Assembly (NCBI GenBank): GCA_002386525.1
Contig: DGIS01000013.1
Location: forward strand, 232,980-296,979
Source: Sphingobacterium sp. UBA4616
GTDB taxonomy: Bacteria > Bacteroidota > Bacteroidia > Sphingobacteriales > Sphingobacteriaceae
Direction of reading: 5' to 3'
DNA: 64,000 bases
A program made the position numbers and the translations under genes. Within the stretch, counting starts at the first letter, position 1, and every line of letters begins with the position of its first letter. Shown one piece after another: positions 1 through 7,728 of the stretch. Below the pieces are notes generated by a model. That model was given only the letters and a program-made list of their open reading frames with translations, made no database searches and was not told the origin of the DNA.

Positions 1-33
1 TTTTTAAGCCTTTCGCTTTTAAAGAGGCAATAC

Positions 34-660
34 TTAGTTTTGTTTACGGAGATATTTGGTTAAAATAACGATCGTCTGACCTTCAATCTTTCCTTCAATC
101 TGCTCAATGTTGTTAGCTACCAATCTGATATTCTTTACAACTGTACCTAACGTGGCTTTAAGAGAAGAGCCTTTTACGTCGAGTGTTTTCGTTAATACAA
201 CTGTGTCACCTTCAAAGAGTCTTTGACCAATGCTATCTTCATGAAAAGAAACATAGCCATCATTTTCGTGGTCGCCGGTTTTTTTAGCTTCAGCCAACGT
301 TTCATCGTCCAAATATAAAATATCCAATGCTTCCGATGCCCAGCCTTCATTTTTTAATCGGCTTAACATCCGCCAGCATACAATTTGTACAGCCGGATTT
401 TCAGACCACATCGCATTTGGAAGAAACTTCCAGTCTTCGGGATTTAATTGTTCTGTCTTATTAAGCTGGTTGACTAATTTTTCTGAAATCAGTAAGGTAT
501 TGTCCAAATTTGCCGTTATTTCTGGAGGTAGTGTATAGGCAACTAAAGTCAATTCATTGCCCGTTAATTCACATTTTCCGCCAGCTCTCGCCTGTAATTG
601 TTCTTCTAACTTCATATCTTTTTTTTGAAAGTCCAAACTTAACCAAATTTGTTTTGACAC
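34..660 (-). CDS. PhnA-domain protein lacking the usual zinc-ribbon cysteines
   Basis: A 208-residue protein. Its last ~70 residues match the PhnA domain: an acidic stretch with EGDTV, then GTVVKNIRL and EGKIEGQTIVILT near the end. The middle (MWSENPAVQ, WRMLSRLKNEGW, LYLDDETL) matches the long bacterial PhnA form. That family normally starts with a CxxC...CxxC zinc ribbon; here the first pair reads CELT and the second pair is missing, so the zinc site appears lost. PhnA was named from a phosphonate operon but is not a phosphonate hydrolase, and its role is unclear. No phosphonate genes lie nearby and it appears monocistronic. The family call is solid; the function is unknown. Confidence 0.8.
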   Translation of the reverse strand: MSKQIWLSLDFQKKDMKLEEQLQARAGGKCELTGNELTLVAYTLPPEITANLDNTLLISEKLVNQLNKTEQLNPEDWKFLPNAMWSENPAVQIVCWRMLSRLKNEGWASEALDILYLDDETLAEAKKTGDHENDGYVSFHEDSIGQRLFEGDTVVLTKTLDVKGSSLKATLGTVVKNIRLVANNIEQIEGKIEGQTIVILTKYLRKQN

Positions 661-895
661 GCAATGACCAATATCACGACTTTACTAATTTAGCCGCTTC
701 TATTGCTATTTTAATGCACTGCTTTGGATAATGAACATCTTTCAATACCCGTGAATTTATGGCGTTAAAAAATGTTGGACTGCAAATGCGCTACAATTTT
801 TTTCTTAAAATAAAGCCTTTGTATGTAGAACATTGGTATTGAATTTGTATTAGTCCAGCTTTGGAAACGATTATTAACTATAATTTAGCGATACT

Positions 896-1765
896 ATGAA
901 ATGGCAAGGAGGAAAACAAAGTGGTAATTTTGAAGACCGCAGGGGGATGTCGGGTGGTGGAAAAATAGCATTAGGTGGAATAGGGGGGATTATTGTTTTA
1001 GTCATAGGATTTCTGATGGGAGGAGATCCTACGCAACTTTTACAACAAGCCCAGAATATGGGGGCGCAGACCGAACAGTCGGGGCAGCCACGTGATCTAA
1101 ATCCTGAAGAGAAAAGATTAACAGAGTTTTCACTGACTGTGCTCCAAAGCACCGAAGACGTCTGGACAAAGCTATTTGAAGAACAGATGCAGAAAAACTA
1201 TACACCAACAATACTTGTGTTTTACGATGGTGGGACGCAAACGGACGGTTGCGGTATGGGACAGGCGTCTTATGGCCCTTTCTATTGTCCTGGTGATCAA
1301 AAAATTTATCTCGATTTGAGCTTTAGTAAAGAATTGTCAGATAAATTTGGAGCAAAAGGAGAATTTGCGATGGCTTATGTGATAGCGCACGAGGTTGGAC
1401 ATCATATCCAGCAACTGGTTGGACTGTTACCCCAAACCAATGCAGCACGAGGTAAGCTCAGTGAACGAGAAAATAATAAAATCTCTGTCATGACCGAACT
1501 ACAGGCAGATTTTTATGCAGGCGTATGGGCACATTATCTCAACGAGTATACCGATATAAAAATTGATTATAACGATATTATGGATGGTATGAAAGCTGCT
1601 GAAGCGGTCGGCGATGATAAGCTGCAAACAGAAGCACAGGGCTATGCTGTGCCAGAATCATTCACCCATGGGACATCTGCACAGCGTATGGCCTGGTTTA
1701 AAAAAGGATATGATTCTGGGGATATGCGATCGGGTAATACCTTTGAGGATCCTAGCCTGAAATAA
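896..1765 (+). CDS. YpfJ-type neutral zinc metallopeptidase, membrane anchored
   Basis: A 289-residue protein of the KPN_02809/YpfJ neutral zinc metallopeptidase family. The N-terminus (KWQGG...EDRRG) is the family signature. It is followed by one glycine-rich transmembrane helix at about residues 22-42 and a low-complexity Q-rich linker. The catalytic motif HEVGHH gives zinc ligands H165 and H169 with E166 as the base; the downstream TELQADFYAG supplies the third-ligand region. The domain probably faces the periplasm. Physiological substrates of this family are unknown. The gene stands alone and is followed by its own terminator. Confidence 0.9.
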   Translation: MKWQGGKQSGNFEDRRGMSGGGKIALGGIGGIIVLVIGFLMGGDPTQLLQQAQNMGAQTEQSGQPRDLNPEEKRLTEFSLTVLQSTEDVWTKLFEEQMQKNYTPTILVFYDGGTQTDGCGMGQASYGPFYCPGDQKIYLDLSFSKELSDKFGAKGEFAMAYVIAHEVGHHIQQLVGLLPQTNAARGKLSERENNKISVMTELQADFYAGVWAHYLNEYTDIKIDYNDIMDGMKAAEAVGDDKLQTEAQGYAVPESFTHGTSAQRMAWFKKGYDSGDMRSGNTFEDPSLK

Positions 1766-1782
1766 TCGTTGATTTCAATGAA

Positions 1783-1817
1783 AACGCTTGATCACACCAT
1801 GGTCAAGTGTTTTTTTT
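1783..1817 (+). terminator. Rho-independent terminator after the metallopeptidase gene
   Basis: Arms 1783-1794 and 1800-1811 pair along 12 bp with two G-U wobbles around a 5-nt loop. They are followed by a run of Ts to 1817. Confidence 0.85.
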
Positions 1818-1870
1818 AGTTCAGTACCGGTAATGCGCAACAATGCTACCATATACGCTTTTTCAAATCC

Positions 1871-2851
1871 CTATTGAACCAGCAAGTTGCAACCCCGTAT
1901 ATCACTTTGATCAAACCGACCCAATATTTCAAACGATCCATCCTCATGTACTTTCCCTAAATCCTGTGTTGCGATAAACGAACAGGAATAGCGATTCGCT
2001 AGATCGATAACATTAATTCCACCAGATTTATTCGAAGGAATCAAACTCAATGGATCATTGGTATCACGGATTAGTATTTTCATCCATTTGGGTAGCTGAA
2101 AAATTCCTTGACCAGAGGAATAGCCCTGAGATAGTAGTTCCGTCATCCCATATTCAGAATGAATTCCTACCACACCGAAAGCTTTTTCAAGAAGCTGATG
2201 GATTTCTTGTTTGACCATTTCCTTGCGCTTTCCTTTCATTCCTCCTGTTTCCATAATGATTAATTCTGGAAAATCGAAGGCATAGTGTTCGATAAAATCG
2301 AGAAGGGCATACGTCACTCCGAAGAGTATCGTCTTCGTTCCTTTATTTTTGAGCCGGACAAGTGTTTCGTATAGCTCTTGATGGTTATACAGAAAGTAAT
2401 TGCTTTCAGGCTGATCACTTTGTTTCATAAGATCGTCAACCATATATATCAAAGACGATCCACTTCTCTCGAGGTAAGAAGGGAGAAGTGCGAGTACGGC
2501 AATATTGCTCAAAGGGCCATAGAAATCTTCGAAGATCCGACGAAAGGTATGTTCATAAATATTCAGGTCGGCCACAAAATGTTTCGAGGTCAGCATTCCC
2601 GTCGTTCCGGAACTGGAAAAGACCATTTCAGCCTCCATTCCTTCGGTGATAACCTGTTGGGTTTTGAAAAATTCAATAGGTAGGAAAGGAATCTCGGTAT
2701 AGTGTTCAATATTGGCTTTATCCTTTCCCAAGATGCGGATATAGTCCCGATAAATTTTGCAATGCTGGCTTTGGAATTGGTAGGTCTCTAAACACTGCTG
2801 ATTAAAATCATACTCGGTTTTAATCTCAAAAAAATCCTTCCAATTCGTCAT
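1871..2851 (-). CDS. LuxE/PaaK-family acyl-activating enzyme (acyl-protein synthetase-like)
   Basis: About 326 residues. The nucleotide-binding loop SSSGTTG lies at about residues 79-85, as in LuxE acyl-protein synthetases and PaaK-type ligases, and later segments (GGMKGKR, SEYGMTELLSQGYS, DLGKVHEDGSFEILGR) follow the LuxE pattern. The length fits stand-alone LuxE proteins, which activate a carboxylate as acyl-AMP and pass it to a protein or carrier. I chose the ATG at 2851 over an upstream TTG at 2875 because the TTG lies inside the predicted -7 promoter box. It lies downstream of fabG on the same strand but 268 bases away, with its own promoter and a hairpin between. No luciferase or reductase genes are nearby, so luminescence is not implied; the substrate is unknown. 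Confidence 0.75.
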   Translation of the reverse strand: MTNWKDFFEIKTEYDFNQQCLETYQFQSQHCKIYRDYIRILGKDKANIEHYTEIPFLPIEFFKTQQVITEGMEAEMVFSSSGTTGMLTSKHFVADLNIYEHTFRRIFEDFYGPLSNIAVLALLPSYLERSGSSLIYMVDDLMKQSDQPESNYFLYNHQELYETLVRLKNKGTKTILFGVTYALLDFIEHYAFDFPELIIMETGGMKGKRKEMVKQEIHQLLEKAFGVVGIHSEYGMTELLSQGYSSGQGIFQLPKWMKILIRDTNDPLSLIPSNKSGGINVIDLANRYSCSFIATQDLGKVHEDGSFEILGRFDQSDIRGCNLLVQ

Positions 2852-2872
2852 AGCATTTAAAAATTTGATAGA

Positions 2873-2880
2873 CAAAATTA
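2873..2880 (-). promoter_or_regulatory. -7 promoter box for the LuxE-like gene
   Basis: On the minus strand the bases read TAATTTTG, a full match to the Bacteroidota TAnnTTTG box, 21 nt before the chosen ATG. No good -33 box is visible. Confidence 0.5.
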
Positions 2881-3074
2881 ACTAAAATTTGGAAACATTA
2901 ACAGGTCTTATTGTTTCAGTTTTATCGGATGCGTAGTGAAGTTGAACGATAGCATAGCCGATAAGCAGGTGCAGGCAAGAATTCTTGGGGCTAAGCTGCA
3001 GCGCGCGTGTTCAATTGTGTACGATAGGTATGTACTGGAGCTGCTAGGAAAGCGCATGCCATACATGTCTTGTA

Positions 3075-3113
3075 ACAAGCTCAGATCCAATGTAAAAAAG
3101 CATCTGAGCTTGT
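3075..3113 (-). terminator. Hairpin downstream of fabG, probable terminator
   Basis: A perfect 12-bp inverted repeat (3075-3086 and 3102-3113) sits directly after the fabG stop. The T-rich tract lies in the 15-nt loop rather than after the stem, so it is not a textbook terminator. The rest of the fabG to LuxE-like gap (2881-3074) holds no convincing gene. Confidence 0.5.
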
Positions 3114-3119
3114 TTATGT

Positions 3120-3863
3120 TTATAGCATACCGCCGTCAACAGGAAGAACCTGGCCGGTTACGTACGCCGATAAGTCGGATGCTAAATAAAGACAGGCATG
3201 AGCAACATCTTCAGGCTGTCCCGCGCGTTTCAACGGAATTCCTGCTTCCCATCCGGCAACAACTTTCGGATCCAATACATCCGTCATTTCCGTCCGTATA
3301 AAACCTGGAGCAACAACGTTAGCACGGATATTACGCGAACCTAATTCTTTTGCGACAGATTTTGTGAACCCGATAATACCTGCTTTTGAGGCAGCGTAAT
3401 TCGCCTGACCAGCATTTCCCTGAACACCCACTACCGAAGACATATTAATAAATGAACCTTTGCGGTTTTTCATCATAATTTTTGAAGCTGCCTTGGTGAC
3501 GTTAAACACCGACTTGAGGTTGACATTTAAGACATCGTCCCAATTTTCTTCAGTCATACGCATCAATAAGCCGTCTTTTGTGATACCCGCATTGTTTACA
3601 ACAATATCCAGTCCACCGAAATCGGCAACAATGGAATTGATTAATTGTTCCGCTTCTTCAAATTTTGAAGCATCAGAACGATAGCCGATTACTTTCGTAC
3701 CGAAAGCCTGAAGCTCCTGTTCTAACGCCTGTCCTTTTTCGACAGAAGAAAGATATGTGAAAGCGACGTTAGCACCATGTTGTGCAAAAACTTCTGCAAT
3801 TTTCCTTCCGATTCCTTTCGATGCTCCTGTTATTAAAGCAATTTTTCCTTCGAGTATTTTCAT
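3120..3863 (-). CDS. fabG: 3-oxoacyl-[acyl-carrier-protein] reductase
   Basis: A 247-residue short-chain dehydrogenase. It reduces 3-oxoacyl-ACP to 3-hydroxyacyl-ACP with NADPH in fatty acid elongation. The cofactor loop TGASKGIG is at residues 13-20 and NNAG at about 90-93. The catalytic set is S143, Y156 and K160 (YAASK), and PVDGGML ends the protein as in FabG. Length is standard and the ATG at 3863 is unambiguous. It lies upstream of a LuxE-like acyl-activating gene on the same strand. Bacteroidota genomes carry many SDR paralogues, so this copy could serve a specialised acyl pathway rather than bulk fatty acid synthesis. Confidence 0.9.
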   Translation of the reverse strand: MKILEGKIALITGASKGIGRKIAEVFAQHGANVAFTYLSSVEKGQALEQELQAFGTKVIGYRSDASKFEEAEQLINSIVADFGGLDIVVNNAGITKDGLLMRMTEENWDDVLNVNLKSVFNVTKAASKIMMKNRKGSFINMSSVVGVQGNAGQANYAASKAGIIGFTKSVAKELGSRNIRANVVAPGFIRTEMTDVLDPKVVAGWEAGIPLKRAGQPEDVAHACLYLASDLSAYVTGQVLPVDGGML

Positions 3864-4282
3864 CTGTATAAGTTATTTATCTTTAATTATTTACGATACG
3901 ATATAGATCCATCGTTCCGACTTCCTCCCGCGTTGCTCTTCCTACTCATTATGGAGATCAATACGACACGGGCGCTTTCATTCGGTCGCTATCTAGCTAT
4001 GCCACAGCGATTCTTTTTTTTTATTTTTTATCCCTGTCGCTTATAGACATTTTGCAAAAATGTTAAAACTATATTATAACACAAAATCTTTCGATAAATA
4101 ACGGTCTAAATTAGCAGAACATTATGCCTTCAGCTGATGTTTACAAAAGCGTTGCTTGCTATTTTTTTAGCGAACGGATTTAGTGTTTAACAGTAAGCGT
4201 TTACTCACTTTATATAATTTTAATAAATCCATGTTATTTTTGAATAAGTGCTTCTAAAAAGTACAGTTTTTTGACAAAAGAC
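3864..4282. other. Long intergenic region with a GC-richer block
   Basis: This gap between the divergent fabG and mqo genes has no full-length ORF. The block at about 3900-4020 is visibly GC-richer than the AT-rich flanks. It ends on the plus strand with a small TCGCT/AGCGA hairpin followed by a T-rich tract at about 4014-4030. On the minus strand it would form part of the fabG leader. It may encode a small RNA or be a gene remnant; I cannot decide. Confidence 0.35.
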
Positions 4283-4314
4283 TTGGACGTTTATCAAAAA
4301 CTATATTAAATTTG
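4283..4314 (+). promoter_or_regulatory. Promoter of mqo
   Basis: TTGG at 4283-4286, then 20 bases, then TAAATTTG at 4307-4314, a full match to the Bacteroidota TAnnTTTG box. The ATG follows 16 nt later, giving a short leader. Confidence 0.75.
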
Positions 4315-4330
4315 CATCAATCACAAAAAC

Positions 4331-5830
4331 ATGAGCAAAAAATCAAATAAAGAAGTTGACGTTGTTCTAATCGGCGCCGGTATTATGAGTGCTACTTTGG
4401 GTACTCTAATCAATGAATTAAGCCCAGACGTTAATATTGAAATTCTTGAGCGTTTGGATGTTGTGGCTGCTGAAAGTTCAGACGCTTGGAATAATGCTGG
4501 CACGGGTCACTCTGCCTTATGCGAGTTAAATTATACGCCCGAACAGAAAGATGGTTCTGTAAAGATTGATAAAGCAGTGAAAATTGCTGAGCAATTTGAG
4601 GTATCTAAGCAGTTTTGGTCCTACCTTGTTGATAAAGGCATCATTACCCAGCCTGAAAATTTTATCCGTAGTATTCCACACCTGAGTGCGGTTTTTGGTG
4701 AAAAAGATGCTAAATTTCTGAAAACAAGATGGGAAACTTTAACGACCCAAAACTTGTTTAAGGGGATGGAGTATACCGAAGATGCTGAATTGCTGAAATC
4801 ATGGATTCCATTGATGATGGAGGGGCGTGATAAAAACGAAAAGATTGCTGCAACGAAAATGGATCTTGGTACAGATGTCAATTTTGGCTCATTGACACGT
4901 GATTTGATCGCTAATCTTGCAAATAAAGAAAATATATCCATTTCGCTAAACCATGAAGTCATTGACATCGAACGTGAAGATGATGGCCGTTGGGAAGTGG
5001 AGGTCAAAGATTTAAAAACAGGAGTAAAGAGAGAAATCAAAGCGAAATTTGTATTTATTGGTGCTGGTGGACACTCCTTGCTGTTGTTGGAAAAATCTGG
5101 AATACCAGAAGCAAAAGGGTATGGTGGCTTTCCGGTAGGAGGCCAATGGCTGCGTTGCGTGAATGAGGAGATTATTAATGCCCACCACGCCAAAGTGTAC
5201 GGCAAAGCCTCTGTAGGCGCTCCACCGATGTCTGTGCCGCACTTAGATACGCGTTATATCGATGGCAAACAAGCTTTGTTATTTGGTCCTTATGCGGGTT
5301 TTTCAACAAAATTCCTCAAACAGGGGTCTTATTTCGATCTACCGGCTTCTATCAAGTTGTCGAATATCCGACCGATGCTATCTGCCGGACTTGATAATTT
5401 GCCCTTGACCAAATATTTGATCACAGAAGTCATGAAATCTCCGAAAGATAAACTGGAATCATTGAAACAATTTATGCCCACAGCAAAATTGGAGGACTGG
5501 GTTATTGAGAAGGCGGGACAACGGGTTCAGGTGATCAAGAAAGATGAGAAGAGAGGTGGAATTTTGGAATTTGGAACAGAGGTCGTTTCTAGTTCAGATG
5601 GCTCTATTGCCGCGTTATTGGGCGCTTCTCCTGGCGCTTCTACCTCTGTTGCTATTATGATCAGTTTGCTGAAGAAATGTTTCCCTGAGCGTGCTAAATC
5701 AGATGAATACCGCAAGAAGTTACGTGAGATGATACCATCACACGGTAAATCATTGAACGATGATGCACAGCTTTGTAAAGAAACACGTATACGCACACAT
5801 AAGGCGTTGAAATTAATCGATATCGATTAA
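4331..5830 (+). CDS. mqo: Malate:quinone oxidoreductase
   Basis: A 499-residue FAD-dependent peripheral membrane enzyme that oxidises malate to oxaloacetate and passes electrons to menaquinone, replacing or backing up NAD-malate dehydrogenase in the TCA cycle. The FAD-binding loop GAGIMSATL is at residues 16-24. Family blocks include NNAGTGHSALCELNYTP near residue 55, the FIGAGGHSLLLLEKSGIP region near 240, and LLGASPGAST near 435. Length is that of the Mqo family. It is transcribed alone from its own promoter; the next operon begins with a riboswitch 18 bases after the stop. Confidence 0.97.
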   Translation: MSKKSNKEVDVVLIGAGIMSATLGTLINELSPDVNIEILERLDVVAAESSDAWNNAGTGHSALCELNYTPEQKDGSVKIDKAVKIAEQFEVSKQFWSYLVDKGIITQPENFIRSIPHLSAVFGEKDAKFLKTRWETLTTQNLFKGMEYTEDAELLKSWIPLMMEGRDKNEKIAATKMDLGTDVNFGSLTRDLIANLANKENISISLNHEVIDIEREDDGRWEVEVKDLKTGVKREIKAKFVFIGAGGHSLLLLEKSGIPEAKGYGGFPVGGQWLRCVNEEIINAHHAKVYGKASVGAPPMSVPHLDTRYIDGKQALLFGPYAGFSTKFLKQGSYFDLPASIKLSNIRPMLSAGLDNLPLTKYLITEVMKSPKDKLESLKQFMPTAKLEDWVIEKAGQRVQVIKKDEKRGGILEFGTEVVSSSDGSIAALLGASPGASTSVAIMISLLKKCFPERAKSDEYRKKLREMIPSHGKSLNDDAQLCKETRIRTHKALKLIDID

Positions 5831-5831
5831 T
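5812..5831. repeat. Perfect 20-bp palindrome spanning the mqo stop codon
   Basis: ATTAATCGATATCGATTAAT reads the same on both strands and contains the mqo TAA at 5828-5830. It could be a dimeric repressor site, or chance in a codon-constrained stretch (KLIDID then stop). There is no T run, so it is not a terminator. Confidence 0.6.
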
Positions 5832-5847
5832 CAGTTCGACCGCCAAT

Positions 5848-5975
5848 ATACTCGAGGGGTGCTTCGAACGGCTTTGGCCGTTCTGGGCTGAGATTATACC
5901 CAATAAAAGCGATTGTTCCTCTTTGTACAATCGCTTTTATATACCTGATCCAGGTAATGCTGGCGTAGGGATTTA
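5848..5975 (+). promoter_or_regulatory. TPP (thiamine pyrophosphate) riboswitch
   Basis: Conserved THI-box blocks occur in order: GGGGTGC (5856-5862), a P3 hairpin GAACGGC/GCCGTTC (5866-5883), GGGCTGAGA (5885-5893), ACCC (5898-5901), ACCTGATC (5943-5950), GTAATGCTGGCG (5954-5965) and TAGGGA (5966-5971). A perfect 14-bp hairpin (5903-5916 with 5927-5940) is inserted in the junction between ACCC and ACCTGATC. It precedes a PnuC-family gene by about 70 nt. No strong terminator follows, so control is probably translational, with expression repressed when TPP is high. Confidence 0.97.
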
Positions 5976-6044
5976 ATTTCAATAAAAACAGCTTTTTTCC
6001 CCGAAGGTTTATTATAAGATCACACGCAATAATAAACAATTCGA

Positions 6045-6662
6045 ATGACTCCCGAATCCATTATCGACGCTTTTATAAAACAGATGCAGCAGGCCACAAT
6101 AGCGGAATGGCTAGGGGTTTCTTTCGGCATTCTGCAAGTCTGGTTTTCACGGCAAAATAAATCAATCCATTATATTTTTGGAATTATAGGCATACTGATA
6201 TCCGTATATGTATTATTTCATGCAAAACTGTATGCTGAAATATTGTTGCACCTGTATTATTTAGTCATGAGCATCTACGGCTGGATGTATTGGAAATATA
6301 GCAGTGACGTCGCTACGCCGATCACGAATTGTGAAAAGAAAGATTGGTGGATAGTAAGCTTTATCTGCACCGCTGGTTTTCTGTTGTTCTATTTTGGATT
6401 GGTGCACTTAACCGACTCGGATGTTCCACTATGGGATTCTGCCGTTTCTTGTACCGCTTGGGCAGGAATGTGGTTGTTGGCAAAACGTAAAATAGAAAAT
6501 TGGATACTGTTGAATATTAGCAATCTAATGGCTATTCCGTTATTGATCCATAAAGGATTGTTTCTTTATTCCGGACTGACTTTGTTTTTATTTGTTATGG
6601 CATTTAGTGGATATTTAAATTGGAGGAAAATCATACGTGAAGAGAGATATGCAACTCAATAG
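6045..6662 (+). CDS. pnuT: PnuT, PnuC-family thiamine transporter
   Basis: A 205-residue integral membrane protein with about seven hydrophobic helices. Family features include IIGILISVYVL, the YLVMSIYGWMYW motif near residue 80 and W-rich segments typical of the PnuC fold. PnuC proteins transport vitamin precursors by facilitated diffusion with intracellular trapping by phosphorylation. The TPP riboswitch directly upstream points to thiamine (PnuT) rather than nicotinamide riboside (PnuC); that assignment is an inference from regulation, but a well-established one for Bacteroidota. The next gene starts inside its 3' end, so the two should be co-transcribed. Confidence 0.9.
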   Translation: MTPESIIDAFIKQMQQATIAEWLGVSFGILQVWFSRQNKSIHYIFGIIGILISVYVLFHAKLYAEILLHLYYLVMSIYGWMYWKYSSDVATPITNCEKKDWWIVSFICTAGFLLFYFGLVHLTDSDVPLWDSAVSCTAWAGMWLLAKRKIENWILLNISNLMAIPLLIHKGLFLYSGLTLFLFVMAFSGYLNWRKIIREERYATQ

Positions 6663-7728
6663 TGCGGATATTGCAATTCTGAAAGACAGTCAGGCAAAAG
6701 GTATTCAGCAGAAATCCTTGTCGGATGAACAGTTGGAGCTAATCTATCGCAGAAAATGGTTCAAAATCTGGATTCCCGTTGAATTGGGGGGATTAGGTTT
6801 AACGGTGCCCGAAGGTCTCAATGTATTGGCTGATTTAGCGTATTGGGACGGCGGGCTGGCCTGGACAGTTACATTATGTTCGGGAGCAAATCTTTTTGTG
6901 GGTTTTATTGACCCCGTTTTAGGAGATCAAATTTTTAAAACGGAACGCGTTTGTTTCGGTGGTAGCGGTCAGGCATCTGGCACAGCAACGCGCGATGGTG
7001 AACATTATCGACTCACAGGATTTTGGAAATACGCCACTGGAGCTCCCCATTTAACCCATTTTACGTTGAATGCAACGATTGAGGAAGAGGGCAATCCCGT
7101 ATTGGATGACAGGGGAGATCCCCTTGTAAAATCATTTTTTGTCGATAGGGAACATGCGCTGGTTCATTATGACTGGGATACATTCGGATTACAAGTGACA
7201 GCCTCGCACTCTTTTTCGCTGCAGGACGTTCAGATTGATGGTAAACAGTGTTTCGAAATCAATGCGGCAAAAAGCACACGCAGTGATCTACGCTATCAAT
7301 ATCCCTTTATGCCTTTCGCTGAGTTGACCCTGCTGGCGAATTTTATCGGGATGTATAAGCGATTTCTAGATTTGATTGAAAAACTGTTTGTGTTAAAAAG
7401 TAAAGCGTCCAAATGGGAGTATGCAGCGAGTAAAGCCGCTTTCGGCATGCTCGATGAACTTCAACAGGATTTCATAATACAAAAGGATGCTATCCTGAAT
7501 TTGGCTGATCATTCTTGGGATAACCTCAGTAATGGAATCGATAATGCCTTAATTTATGCGCAAATAGCGACGCAAAGCCGTGATTTTGTGTCTTCCATCT
7601 TAATGAATACCGTTAAACTCTATCCTCATGCAGGGATTTTGGGGGCGGCCGTTGACCAAGAGATCAATATCATCTTCCGAAATATTTTTACTGCTTCACA
7701 GCATAAGTTGTTGCAAAAAAGTATATAA
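6637..7728 (+). CDS. Acyl-CoA dehydrogenase-like flavoprotein in the TPP-riboswitch operon
   Basis: A 363-residue protein of the acyl-CoA dehydrogenase superfamily. The N-terminal helical domain carries WIPVELGGLGL near residue 47 and a DGGLAWTV segment. The central beta domain includes GGSGQASGTA and LTGFWKYATGAPH, the pattern seen in acyl-CoA dehydrogenases and in the related group D flavin monooxygenases (DszC/HpaB-like). The GTG at 6637 overlaps pnuT by 26 bases; an ATG at 6649 would also overlap. This coupling places it under the TPP riboswitch. It could oxidise a thiamine-related compound or breakdown product; the substrate cannot be read from sequence. Fold confident, function unknown. 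Confidence 0.7.
   Translation: MKRDMQLNSADIAILKDSQAKGIQQKSLSDEQLELIYRRKWFKIWIPVELGGLGLTVPEGLNVLADLAYWDGGLAWTVTLCSGANLFVGFIDPVLGDQIFKTERVCFGGSGQASGTATRDGEHYRLTGFWKYATGAPHLTHFTLNATIEEEGNPVLDDRGDPLVKSFFVDREHALVHYDWDTFGLQVTASHSFSLQDVQIDGKQCFEINAAKSTRSDLRYQYPFMPFAELTLLANFIGMYKRFLDLIEKLFVLKSKASKWEYAASKAAFGMLDELQQDFIIQKDAILNLADHSWDNLSNGIDNALIYAQIATQSRDFVSSILMNTVKLYPHAGILGAAVDQEINIIFRNIFTASQHKLLQKSI

Noticed and set aside
2936..3301. A 121-codon open frame on the plus strand between the LuxE-like gene and fabG
   Set aside because: Its second half is antisense to fabG and the first half has no recognisable motif or start context.
3905..4020. A signal recognition particle RNA or cobalamin riboswitch in the fabG-mqo gap
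   Set aside because: Neither the SRP GGAAGCAGC-type apical motif nor the B12 box sequence is present on either strand.
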